Shown here piece by piece: positions 36,645-43,857 of a stretch of DNA of 64,000 nucleotides; position 1 is the stretch's first letter, and every line of letters begins with the position of its first letter. The stretch comes from a virus. The stretch covers positions 16,754 through 80,753 of IMG/VR virus record IMGVR_UViG_3300008108_000033; one strand, 5' to 3'. The notes beneath the pieces are model-generated. The model ran no database searches. It was not told the origin of the DNA and saw only the letters and a list, made by a program, of their open reading frames with translations. The translations under genes and the position numbers were made by a program.

Positions 36645-37630
36645 GCTAATTCCGCCTTTTTGATATTGTGATGTAAGTAACCTAGTAAAATTTTATCATC
36701 ATAGGAAGAATAAAGAGCATTCCAGTCTTTAGTAACTTCTGGAGGTCTAGCTTCCATTAAGTCAGAAGCAAATCTGTTGTATTGCATAAGGCGATTGTAT
36801 GCCAAATTTCTAGCGGCATCTCCTGCTGCATCTGCGTCGAAGCAAACAACTATTCTGTAGTTTGATAAGATTATTGATTGTTTTTCACTTATGTTCTTGC
36901 CGCCGCATGCAGCGCCTTTTAATCCACACAAATGCAAACTATATGCGTCAAACTCACCTTCGCACAAAAATACAGTATCACCATAATCTGGAAATCTTGG
37001 GAAATATATCACGTCTTCTTTGCCAACACCGATTTCTTTTTCTGGTCCTTTGTACTTTGGATGAGCATTCCCCATAAATCTTCCGTTGAAATAAACTAAC
37101 TTTTTAGATGAGTTGTAATAAGGTATGATTATTCTGTTCTCATACTTGCCTGCTGTACACACGAAAAAATCGTCTGTCGGTATCTTTCTGGCTTTCAAAT
37201 AATCTACAGCCCGTTCATGGTAAGATATCGGAGATTTGTTTATTTCGTATGCGTAAGGCGGAAAAGACAATATTTTTTGTTCTTTTTCGTAATCTAAATC
37301 GCTTCTAGAGTCATCGAATTGAATATCAAAGTCAGTTTCTTCCAACAAAGGCCTATCAGTCTTCTCTATTCCTAATGTTTCCATGGCTTTTGCGCGTGTA
37401 CATTTATCAACCTCCATGACCAAAGATACAAGAGTGCCTTTTTTTTCTGTTTTCCAGCAATGATAAACGCCATGCTTTACGCGATTTTTACCACCACTTG
37501 GATTACACCAAAGCTTTTTTTTGCCATCTTCAGTAAAAATTGAATTTATAAGTATTTCATTGCCTTTTGGTTCTACTGTCGGGAAACGGCTTTGTGCCCA
37601 AGCCAGAAAATTTGAATAAAGATCAGACAT
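36641..37630 (-). CDS. DNA primase, TOPRIM domain
   Basis: 329 residues with AGGGAC seven bases before the ATG. An N-terminal Cys/His zinc-ribbon-like stretch (LWCNPSGGKNR, then GVYHCWKTEKKG) is followed by helices. The C-terminal TOPRIM core has VFLCEGEFDAYSLHLCG (catalytic Glu motif) and IVVCFDADAAGDAARN (D-x-D motif). This is the DnaG/T7-type primase core; no helicase domain follows. It should make RNA primers for phage DNA replication. Its stop is coupled to the next gene. It lies divergent from the nuclease gene at 37652 with only 21 bases between. Confidence 0.85.
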   Translation of the reverse strand: MSDLYSNFLAWAQSRFPTVEPKGNEILINSIFTEDGKKKLWCNPSGGKNRVKHGVYHCWKTEKKGTLVSLVMEVDKCTRAKAMETLGIEKTDRPLLEETDFDIQFDDSRSDLDYEKEQKILSFPPYAYEINKSPISYHERAVDYLKARKIPTDDFFVCTAGKYENRIIIPYYNSSKKLVYFNGRFMGNAHPKYKGPEKEIGVGKEDVIYFPRFPDYGDTVFLCEGEFDAYSLHLCGLKGAACGGKNISEKQSIILSNYRIVVCFDADAAGDAARNLAYNRLMQYNRFASDLMEARPPEVTKDWNALYSSYDDKILLGYLHHNIKKAELA

Positions 37631-37651
37631 GATATGTCCCTATAATAATAC

Positions 37652-38419
37652 ATGCACATCGAACATCTTAGCGTTAGTCGCAGCGGTTGCTTTGACCAAT
37701 GCAAACAACAGTACAAATTCAGATATCACCTAAAAGTGGTTCCGAATCGACCTGAGCAATTATATTTTACTTACGGCAAGCTTGTCCATACAGCTGCTGA
37801 AATTTTTGTCGAGTCAAAGGGCCAAAAGCCAATACGAGAAATTGTAAGTGACTTGCTGCAAGGGAGAATTGAATTTGACGGCAGCGATAATGTCTGCCGC
37901 TTAGACGAATCATATTTCAAAAAACTTTATGAACATATTGGCTTTATCGAAAGATTTACGCAAAAAGTCGGATTTGATGGAGAGATAGAACATGAAATCA
38001 AGTACGATCTGGACCCACCTAACAACAAAATATTTTTAGGATACATCGATAGACTTATAGTAAGAGATAATCAGGCAATAATTATTGATTACAAAACATC
38101 AAAAAATAATAAATGGAGAAAAAATAAAGTTTCAATAAAAAAAGATTTACAACTAAACGCCTACGCGCTGTATGTACATGAAAAATTCAACATCGCCCCA
38201 GAAAATATTCAAGCTGCTTTGGTTTACTTGGAAGAACCACAGGTAGTAAGCACAAATTTCAATAAACAAGGGTTGCAATTGACGAAACAAATACTTAAAA
38301 ATAGTTATTATGCAATCGAGGAGTTCGATGCTTCCAAAGTCAAAGGAAACGTCGGATATCATTGCAAGAGGTGCGACTATTCAGATCAGTGCCCGTTTTT
38401 TGATGACAGCATGTTTTAG
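37652..38419 (+). CDS. RecB/Cas4-like PD-(D/E)XK nuclease with Fe-S-type cysteines
   Basis: 255 residues. The N-terminus LSVSRSGCFDQCKQQYKFRY is the helix of RecB-like nucleases (S-x-x-x-x-x-x-x-C-P-x-x-Y/F). Then YGKLVHTAAE (His), FLGYIDRLIVRDNQAIIIDY followed by KTSK (motifs II/III: D, D-x-K), QLNAYALYVHE (Q-x-x-x-Y), and C-terminal CKRCDYSDQCPF, giving C plus CxxC-x5-C as in Cas4/AddB Fe-S nucleases. This suggests a 5' or 3' DNA-end nuclease used in recombination or DNA repair. The start lacks a ribosome site and may be leaderless. Confidence 0.8.
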   Translation: MHIEHLSVSRSGCFDQCKQQYKFRYHLKVVPNRPEQLYFTYGKLVHTAAEIFVESKGQKPIREIVSDLLQGRIEFDGSDNVCRLDESYFKKLYEHIGFIERFTQKVGFDGEIEHEIKYDLDPPNNKIFLGYIDRLIVRDNQAIIIDYKTSKNNKWRKNKVSIKKDLQLNAYALYVHEKFNIAPENIQAALVYLEEPQVVSTNFNKQGLQLTKQILKNSYYAIEEFDASKVKGNVGYHCKRCDYSDQCPFFDDSMF

Positions 38420-38426
38420 GTGACAC

Positions 38427-38906
38427 ATGTTAAGTAAATACAAGTTTTTCATTTACAACCATCTTATTTTCTTGAATGAAAATCAAAGGTACGATTTATT
38501 TGCATGTGTCCCAGTAACTGCCATGGGCGTAATGATGAAAGCCCAAATTAGCCCAAGAGATTTTGAAGCTCAAAGCATTCAAGAGATTTTTTGCGATTAC
38601 ATTATCGATTGTAATGCTGCAGAAAATGCCATAGAAACGCGCAAAAATAAGGTTTTAATCCATCTTCCCAATCAATCAAGCATGGATGACTTTCCAATGC
38701 CTTTTCAGCCGAAAAACTTGGAAAAATATGATTTGTACGACCTCCTTAACAGAAGTGAGGGAGGTCGCGAAGAACTTTTCTATGAAACTATAAGCGAAGA
38801 TTACGACAGAAGAATTAAATCATTTCATAAAGTTGAAATTAAAGACGAAAAAAGCTTTTACGAAAGTATGGAATTCGTAAAATTTAACATGTCCCAAGTG
38901 ACATAG
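38427..38906 (+). CDS. Uncharacterised protein
   Basis: 159 residues, starting seven bases after the nuclease with AGGTGA upstream, so likely in the same operon. The sequence is mixed, with a hydrophobic start (YKFFIYNHLIFLNENQRYD), a PVTAMGVMMKAQISPRDFE segment and an acidic end. No motif is recognised. The 3' end overlaps the convergent gene by 23 bases. Confidence 0.55.
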   Translation: MLSKYKFFIYNHLIFLNENQRYDLFACVPVTAMGVMMKAQISPRDFEAQSIQEIFCDYIIDCNAAENAIETRKNKVLIHLPNQSSMDDFPMPFQPKNLEKYDLYDLLNRSEGGREELFYETISEDYDRRIKSFHKVEIKDEKSFYESMEFVKFNMSQVT

Positions 38907-39390
38907 CAAATTTCATACTTACAACTGCTCCCGGGCTCACAGTTAAAGTTGTACCGAATGATAATGTTGAAATCAATACGCCAGAATAACCTGTGCCAAC
39001 ATTGCATAAAAACATATCTGTTGCTGTGTAGCTGGTGCCGGTAGCAGTAAATGATACAGTACTACTTCTTATTTTTGGCGGTGTTACTTCTGGTACGAAT
39101 TCAAAATTAGTATTTTTTACTAAAGGTTGCCTAAGATATCCATTTCCCGAGGGCTCGCCAGATATATCAGCCATGGTTTGCGCGGCAGTTATGGTCGTTC
39201 TGCTGTCTAAACCAACGTAATACTCATTAGGAACACTTGTATTTTTAAACATGCAACTCAAAAACAACGTTTGACCGCCGACGTTGAAAACATTTTTTAA
39301 ATTTTTGTCTTCATACAAAATTTTGCCAGTTGCTTGCTCGTATACTTTCAATTCTTCCAAAATAAGCAACCCGTTCCAAGGATTTGACAT
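38884..39390 (-). CDS. Uncharacterised beta-rich structural-like protein
   Basis: 168 residues with AAAGG seven bases before the ATG and an upstream CTAAATAATATTAG. Beta-rich sequence: EELKVYEQATGKILYED, then GGQTLFLSCMF, NEYYVGLDSRTT and a final GAVVSMKFAMSL. The layout is similar to the protein at 17550-18062 (helix GG-x-x-x-L, glycine strand, closing strand), so both may be tail or fibre components of one family. This is a tentative comparison by eye. Confidence 0.55.
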   Translation of the reverse strand: MSNPWNGLLILEELKVYEQATGKILYEDKNLKNVFNVGGQTLFLSCMFKNTSVPNEYYVGLDSRTTITAAQTMADISGEPSGNGYLRQPLVKNTNFEFVPEVTPPKIRSSTVSFTATGTSYTATDMFLCNVGTGYSGVLISTLSFGTTLTVSPGAVVSMKFAMSLGTC

Positions 39391-39436
39391 AATATGCCTT
39401 TCTAATATTATTTAGTTGCTTTTACATATATATTTC

Positions 39437-39868
39437 ATGCAATTCAAAGAATGGCTTCAACAAAATGAGACAGCTGGAGATAGTTGGTTCGATCCAACAG
39501 CACAGCCAATACAATGGCTTTTGCGCGCTCAAATAAATGGTGCGCCACTACCGGGGGTCATTGATTTGGCAGATTTTCCTCCGGGAAGTATTAAAAATCC
39601 ATATTTAAATGATTTACTTGCTAAATTAGCACGGTACGCCAAAAAAAAGGGAAATTACAGCCCAGATAAAATTAATTACAGATATAAAAATGAATCGGCA
39701 ATACAACAAAAGTTATTGAAATATTATTTAAAGTTTAAACCCAAAACGCCAAGACCTCCTGAATTTAAAGACGGCCCTGACACGTATACCAATGCTGGCT
39801 GGGATGCCGTTGGAGAACCGGATACGGGTCAGAGGGCCACCTTTAAAGTCCTACCTCACTACACTTAA
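39437..39868 (+). CDS. Uncharacterised protein starting MQFKEWL
   Basis: 143 residues from the ATG at 39437; an in-frame TTG lies upstream at 39416. The short start (MQFKEWLQQNETAG) is like those of many small proteins of large T4-like phages. The rest is helical with basic patches (KLARYAKKKGN, KLLKYYLKFKPKTPRPP) and a Gly/Asp/Tyr-rich end. No Shine-Dalgarno is visible. Function unknown. Confidence 0.5.
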   Translation: MQFKEWLQQNETAGDSWFDPTAQPIQWLLRAQINGAPLPGVIDLADFPPGSIKNPYLNDLLAKLARYAKKKGNYSPDKINYRYKNESAIQQKLLKYYLKFKPKTPRPPEFKDGPDTYTNAGWDAVGEPDTGQRATFKVLPHYT

Positions 39869-40161
39869 TCGCCTAGACTTTCATCGTCATCGTCTTCGTC
39901 GTCCCAGTCTTCGTCGGCGTCGTCGTCGTCGTCTTCCCATTCGTCGTCGTCTTCATAATCGTCTTCATCTTCGTCGTCGTCGTCTTCATCCTCATCGGGA
40001 TCTTCCCATTCGTCGTCTTCTTCCTCGTCTAACTCATCTTCATCATCCTCGTCATCCATCCACTCCTCTTCCCAGTCATCATCTTCATCGTCTTCTGGGT
40101 ATACAGCAGCATTGATAACGGTATCAAGATAACGATCTTCAATCGATTCAATTATGTTCAT
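39865..40161 (-). CDS. Highly acidic Asp/Glu-rich protein
   Basis: 98 residues. After an ordinary start (MNIIESIEDRYLDTVINAAV), almost all the rest is Asp/Glu with scattered Trp and Tyr (for example DDEWEDPDEDEDD). Such extreme charge could mimic nucleic acid, bind cations, or act as a chaperone-like tail; the sequence does not tell which. The DNA is a long GA/TC-skewed stretch. The start codon is separated from its only strong ribosome site by a hairpin (see the regulatory entry), which supports that this frame is translated. Confidence 0.65.
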   Translation of the reverse strand: MNIIESIEDRYLDTVINAAVYPEDDEDDDWEEEWMDDEDDEDELDEEEDDEWEDPDEDEDDDDEDEDDYEDDDEWEDDDDDADEDWDDEDDDDESLGD

Positions 40162-40198
40162 GGCTATGGGGGGAAAATATTTCCCCCCTCTCCTTTCT
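40162..40198 (-). promoter_or_regulatory. Leader hairpin that would bring a distant Shine-Dalgarno to the start
   Basis: Read on the reverse strand, a full ribosome site AGAAAGGAGA (40198-40189) is followed by a perfect 9-bp hairpin (GGGGGGAAA with TTTCCCCCC, 40188-40168, three-base loop), six bases, then the ATG at 40161. Linear spacing is 27 bases, far too long; folded, it is about six. T4 gene 38 and gene 25 are known to use this kind of spacer hairpin. No U-run follows the stem, so it is not an intrinsic terminator. Confidence 0.7.
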
Positions 40199-40245
40199 GC
40201 TAATTAAAGTATTATATGTAGTTTAATAAAAATTCAAAAGCAAAT

Positions 40246-41922
40246 TTATCCTTGAGAATTACATAAATTGCTATTGTATTTAGAAAACCCACAGCTTGCG
40301 TTATATCTTGTGCCAGTGCAGCTATTGTATCTGCAAGCACAAGAAGTATAAACACGAGGCTTAGGCTTCTGCTCACACCCACAACTACCGTAAGTGCAGC
40401 ATCCGGTGTTGTTTTTACATTTCCAACACTTGCCAAATTCAGGATTGCCCGGAACTAAACAATTGTTAGTGTATCCGTTGTCTCCGCAGCAACTTATAAA
40501 TTTGCGAACCAAATTATTTTCTTCGTCTTTATACCAAGACTTATCTTCTTCTGGTCCGTACATATCATTTTCTATGATATTTAGTAGAGAACACCTTGCG
40601 TCTTCGCAGGCTTGATTGGTTGAAGCGCACATGCTGAGCCATTTTCCATCGTCGTTATACAAAGCTTCATCGCATGGAACTGATACTTTAAGTTGCAGTA
40701 TTTCATCCATGTACTTATTTTCTAGATCCGACGCGAACATCACTCCGTTTAACAAATCTTTGGCAAACGCTTCTCCCTTGTTTACAATAACCACTGAATC
40801 CTCCGTCTTGCTTTCTAATAAATTTTGTTTGACTAAATCAAATTTATCTTGACTAAAACTGCTAGATTGCATGCTCATAGGAAGGCCAAGCAAATTACGA
40901 TTTACTAAAATAAGCCGCATTTGCTCACCAATTGTTGGGCTTTTCAATTTCAAAATATCCAGCCAAGTCTTGGAGAATACTTGAAAGAAATTAGACGAAG
41001 AAGGTGCCTTTTTGGAAGCATTAATAAATGTTTCCATCAAAAGCTCTCTGGCTTGGTCAACTCCAGAAACACCTTTGCCAAACATCTCATATGCTTTGAC
41101 AAATATTTCATAGAAAGCGCCAGTCAAAACTCGACTAAAACTATGAGATTCAGCTGCCAACTGATCGTTAGGCGCTCTCTGTGGCAAAGTTGATGGCGAA
41201 ACATATTTAAAATTGTTCACGCCTTTTCTTAAAGCACCTCCCAGTCCCAGACTGGATCCAAATTGTTCTGCTAATCCTTCAACAATATTAGGTTTTCTAA
41301 GGTCTCCTCCTGTTGTTTCCAACATGTTTTTTACCACAGCAGGCTGTGCCAAGCTGCTCAAAATTGCACTGACATCGCCGAAGCTTTCATGAAATGCCCA
41401 TAATTCTAGAGCTGCCATATTGAAAAATTCAGGCCTCATAGCATCGAGCAAACCATGTCCGAGTTCATGGGTAATTATGTCGGCAGATAAACATGTAAAA
41501 ACTTTTTGCCCCTTGTTAGTGAAATAGAAAAATTTCAAACCTTGTCGATCATAAAAAGCATTAGCCTGAACACCAGCCAATGGATCAACGTTTAATTTGT
41601 TAACTACTGCCCATTTTGATAAATCGGCTTTACGGTTCAATACATTGATGCTGTGACATAGCACCGCGTATACATTTGCAGCTTGTCCTACGGGACGGTC
41701 TAAGGGACCACCGTTGCCAGTAAAATACTTAACAGCAAACTGCAACTTATAAGTTTGGGGGTTGTTGGCGTATCCCATCAAATTGGGAGTACTTGGGTCA
41801 TTCAAGTAATATTTAATCTGCGTTCCCGCAGCTTCCATATCTACTTCGGTTGATTGGGCCTCCATTTTAGGAGTAAACAAATTCTTTACATTCTCATATA
41901 ATTTTTTAAAGAATTGTAGCAT
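40246..41922 (-). CDS. M4-like zinc metallopeptidase with Cys-rich C-terminus
   Basis: 558 residues with AAAGGGG before the ATG. ITHELGHGLLD gives HExxH at 152-156, and LWAFHESFGDVSAIL supplies the third ligand (Glu179) in the E-x-x-x-D form of the thermolysin/M4 clan. A later SHSFSRVLTGAFYEIF segment fits the region holding the catalytic His of M4 enzymes. The last 110 residues hold about 20 Cys (CCGDNGYTNNC, CWKCKNNTGCC, then CGC, SCACRYNSC), probably disulfide or metal bound. No signal peptide is clear. A role against host proteins, in the virion, or in cell-wall breakdown is possible. Confidence 0.75.
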   Translation of the reverse strand: MLQFFKKLYENVKNLFTPKMEAQSTEVDMEAAGTQIKYYLNDPSTPNLMGYANNPQTYKLQFAVKYFTGNGGPLDRPVGQAANVYAVLCHSINVLNRKADLSKWAVVNKLNVDPLAGVQANAFYDRQGLKFFYFTNKGQKVFTCLSADIITHELGHGLLDAMRPEFFNMAALELWAFHESFGDVSAILSSLAQPAVVKNMLETTGGDLRKPNIVEGLAEQFGSSLGLGGALRKGVNNFKYVSPSTLPQRAPNDQLAAESHSFSRVLTGAFYEIFVKAYEMFGKGVSGVDQARELLMETFINASKKAPSSSNFFQVFSKTWLDILKLKSPTIGEQMRLILVNRNLLGLPMSMQSSSFSQDKFDLVKQNLLESKTEDSVVIVNKGEAFAKDLLNGVMFASDLENKYMDEILQLKVSVPCDEALYNDDGKWLSMCASTNQACEDARCSLLNIIENDMYGPEEDKSWYKDEENNLVRKFISCCGDNGYTNNCLVPGNPEFGKCWKCKNNTGCCTYGSCGCEQKPKPRVYTSCACRYNSCTGTRYNASCGFSKYNSNLCNSQG

Positions 41923-41940
41923 AAAAACCCCTTTCTATAT

Positions 41941-41948
41941 TATTTATA
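41941..41948 (-). promoter_or_regulatory. TATAAATA, T4-late-type promoter element
   Basis: Reverse-strand TATAAATA, identical to the T4 late consensus, lies 18 bases before the ATG of the metallopeptidase gene and is followed by ATATAG. It lies in the 41-base gap between divergent genes. Confidence 0.45.
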
Positions 41949-41963
41949 TAAAAAGGTGAAAAT

Positions 41964-42479
41964 ATGAATGTTGAAGAAAGAATTATCGAGCAGCGAACTC
42001 TAGAGGCAATCAGAAAAAATCTGATGGGCCAGCAGGGAAAACTTTATTTGATTGCAAAAGTTTTAGGAAATGCCATCACACAGCAATCTGCTGGTGGTAA
42101 TTTTTTGAACTTTGACATGTTCAATGAAGACCCAGACACAATTCCAATATTAGAGGATGATGCAACTAGCCATGACATAGGCTATGTATTCAATGGATTA
42201 TCACGAGGATTAAATATTGAAATTATTTGCAAAGATTACGAAGGTGTTATAAAGTTAACTTGGGATGGATTTTGTTATTATCACGAAGAAGCAAATGTTC
42301 TTATGAAATACGTGCCAAATGACAAATTGGAAAAAATGGTTGACAGTTTATTCACAGTAGTAGAAAATAAAGTGCAAGAAGAATATAGAAGACTTAAAAA
42401 ACAGGAAATAAAAGAAGCCCCCAAGCTCGAACAAGAAGAACTCAGAAGGCTTCGCGATAAATGGGGCGATATTATTTAA
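41964..42479 (+). CDS. Uncharacterised protein
   Basis: 171 residues with AAGGTG before the ATG, divergent from the metallopeptidase. N- and C-terminal parts are helical and charged (RIIEQRTLEAIRKNL; KVQEEYRRLKKQE). The centre is beta-like (LNIEIICKDYEGVIKLTWDG followed by FCYYHEE). No known motif. It converges, with a two-base gap, on the next gene. Confidence 0.55.
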   Translation: MNVEERIIEQRTLEAIRKNLMGQQGKLYLIAKVLGNAITQQSAGGNFLNFDMFNEDPDTIPILEDDATSHDIGYVFNGLSRGLNIEIICKDYEGVIKLTWDGFCYYHEEANVLMKYVPNDKLEKMVDSLFTVVENKVQEEYRRLKKQEIKEAPKLEQEELRRLRDKWGDII

Positions 42480-42481
42480 TA

Positions 42482-43324
42482 TCAGGGAGGGCTAATCAAA
42501 TCGCCGCTTTGAAGTGTGTAAGGCGTCTCTAGTTTGGCACACATTGTAGTACCGCTGTAAAGATAATATGTCTTCTTGGCGAGGTCGCCCGGCACAGCAC
42601 CGGCATAATAACGGAGTTCCTCAGTCAACTGACCGCTTGTGTTGTATACTGTGTTGTAGAAGAAATAACCGTCGTTAGAACCTCTCAGCAACTGCCAATC
42701 CGCAAGAGGATTGTTCGGATCCATTCCTTGCCATTGAATTAATTGCGCCTCATAAGCGTTAGTTGTCGGATCCAACAGAATAATACGGTCTGGCCCAAGC
42801 GTAGGATATTGGAACCTCTCCTGCATATCCCATCGTTCAAAATAAGTAGGAAGTTCGCGTATGGGAGCCTTCCTGTTAAACTGCAAAACGGTTTCCGCTC
42901 CAGTGTTTCCGATATAAGCTCTAATATGGCGACCACCAGCATTCTTGGTGTACTTAATCAAAACCATTGAAGGAGCAAACTGATAATACTGCGAAGAAAA
43001 TACAGAGGCCTGAAACATGCCTGCAAAAATTGCATTAGCATTTAGGCTGTTTACTACTTCTAGGGCAGTAACAGCAGTCATGTCCGCGCCAGTTATGTTA
43101 ATATTTAACTGACTATACCCAAGAAGACTTGGATCGTAAGCATAAAACAGCGTCAAAACATCGTTGCCGGGTGCGGATAGGTCGTAGGTGCCTGTTTGAG
43201 CATTCACCATGTAGTCTGAACGATTGGTGTTTGCAGGAATGTTCCATGTAGTTTGATACTGGCGATCTGAGCCGAATAACGAACCTCTAAACTCAAAATC
43301 GAATACGTTTTGGAAAAATGGCAT
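42482..43324 (-). CDS. Uncharacterised structural-like protein
   Basis: 280 residues with AGAGGT before the ATG. Start is FFQNVFDFEFRGSLFGSDRQ, then beta-strand and turn-rich sequence with many Asn, Gly, Tyr and Thr (SQLNINITGADMTAV, QYYQFAPSMVLI, AELRYY-type strands). Charge is low. The composition resembles virion proteins such as that at 31963-32556. No family is recognised. Confidence 0.6.
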   Translation of the reverse strand: MPFFQNVFDFEFRGSLFGSDRQYQTTWNIPANTNRSDYMVNAQTGTYDLSAPGNDVLTLFYAYDPSLLGYSQLNINITGADMTAVTALEVVNSLNANAIFAGMFQASVFSSQYYQFAPSMVLIKYTKNAGGRHIRAYIGNTGAETVLQFNRKAPIRELPTYFERWDMQERFQYPTLGPDRIILLDPTTNAYEAQLIQWQGMDPNNPLADWQLLRGSNDGYFFYNTVYNTSGQLTEELRYYAGAVPGDLAKKTYYLYSGTTMCAKLETPYTLQSGDLISPP

Positions 43325-43343
43325 AAATACCTCTTATATTTAA

Positions 43344-43808
43344 TTATCTATCAAAGTTTCTTAAAATCATCTTATAGTTATCCACGTCCTCGCGGCTTTT
43401 TTTGATTTGCTCCTCGTAGAATACTTCCATGTACCTTCTGTCCGGCTCGTCTAATAAAGGTACATGCGTGACAATCCTATCAGCATAATTAGCAACTACT
43501 TCTTGCTCCATGGCCAAGGCATACTGCAGCAATTCCTTGACATCATATGAGCATACATGAGGCAAATCTTCTATAAAACTTAAAAATTCTTTAAGATCCG
43601 CATCTAAACCCAAAAGCGCATTCTGGAACTCTAGAACATGCTTCATTTCACTTGAAGCTTCTTTTTCAAATAGTTCTTTATATTCTTCTCGGTGCGGGCC
43701 AGAAACTAAAGAGGCAGCCGCCAAATAAAAATGCATGTGCTTGCGTTCATTTCGCAAATCCTGCTGCATGATGTTAACAAATTGTGCATAATTTTCATTT
43801 TTCAGCAT
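43344..43808 (-). CDS. Ferritin-like di-iron protein
   Basis: 154 residues with AGGAGA six bases before the ATG, predicted as four helices. Helix 1 holds an E-x-x-x-x/H pair (LRNERKHMHFYLAAASL), helix 2 has E-A-S-S-E-M-K-H-V-L-E (E-x-x-H iron ligands), helix 3 has AMEQEVVANYADR (Glu) and helix 4 has FYEEQIKKSREDVDNY (Glu/Asp). This is the pattern of bacterioferritin/rubrerythrin-like proteins. It could store iron or detoxify peroxide, or be structural. It is followed by a virion-like gene 19 bases downstream. Confidence 0.75.
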   Translation of the reverse strand: MLKNENYAQFVNIMQQDLRNERKHMHFYLAAASLVSGPHREEYKELFEKEASSEMKHVLEFQNALLGLDADLKEFLSFIEDLPHVCSYDVKELLQYALAMEQEVVANYADRIVTHVPLLDEPDRRYMEVFYEEQIKKSREDVDNYKMILRNFDR

Positions 43809-43817
43809 TTTTATCTC

Positions 43818-43835
43818 CTATTATAGATATTATAG
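43818..43835 (-). promoter_or_regulatory. Tandem CTATAATAT / CTATAATAG, putative promoter
   Basis: On the reverse strand CTATAATAT and CTATAATAG are directly joined just before the ferritin-like gene. The second copy is identical to elements at 18083, 32572 and 55385. The G of the last copy merges with the AGGAGA ribosome site, so the upstream copy is the more likely -10. Confidence 0.4.
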
Positions 43836-43857
43836 TTACTACTCTAGTGACACACCT

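Noticed and set aside
39484-39500. TTGGTTCGATCCAA resembling a tRNA T arm
   Set aside because: It lies in a coding frame and no acceptor, D or anticodon arms are found around it.
39792-40115. Arg/His-rich forward open frame opposite the acidic gene
   Set aside because: It is the complement of GAT/GAA codons of the acidic gene and has no ribosome site. The acidic frame has a structured leader with a strong site.
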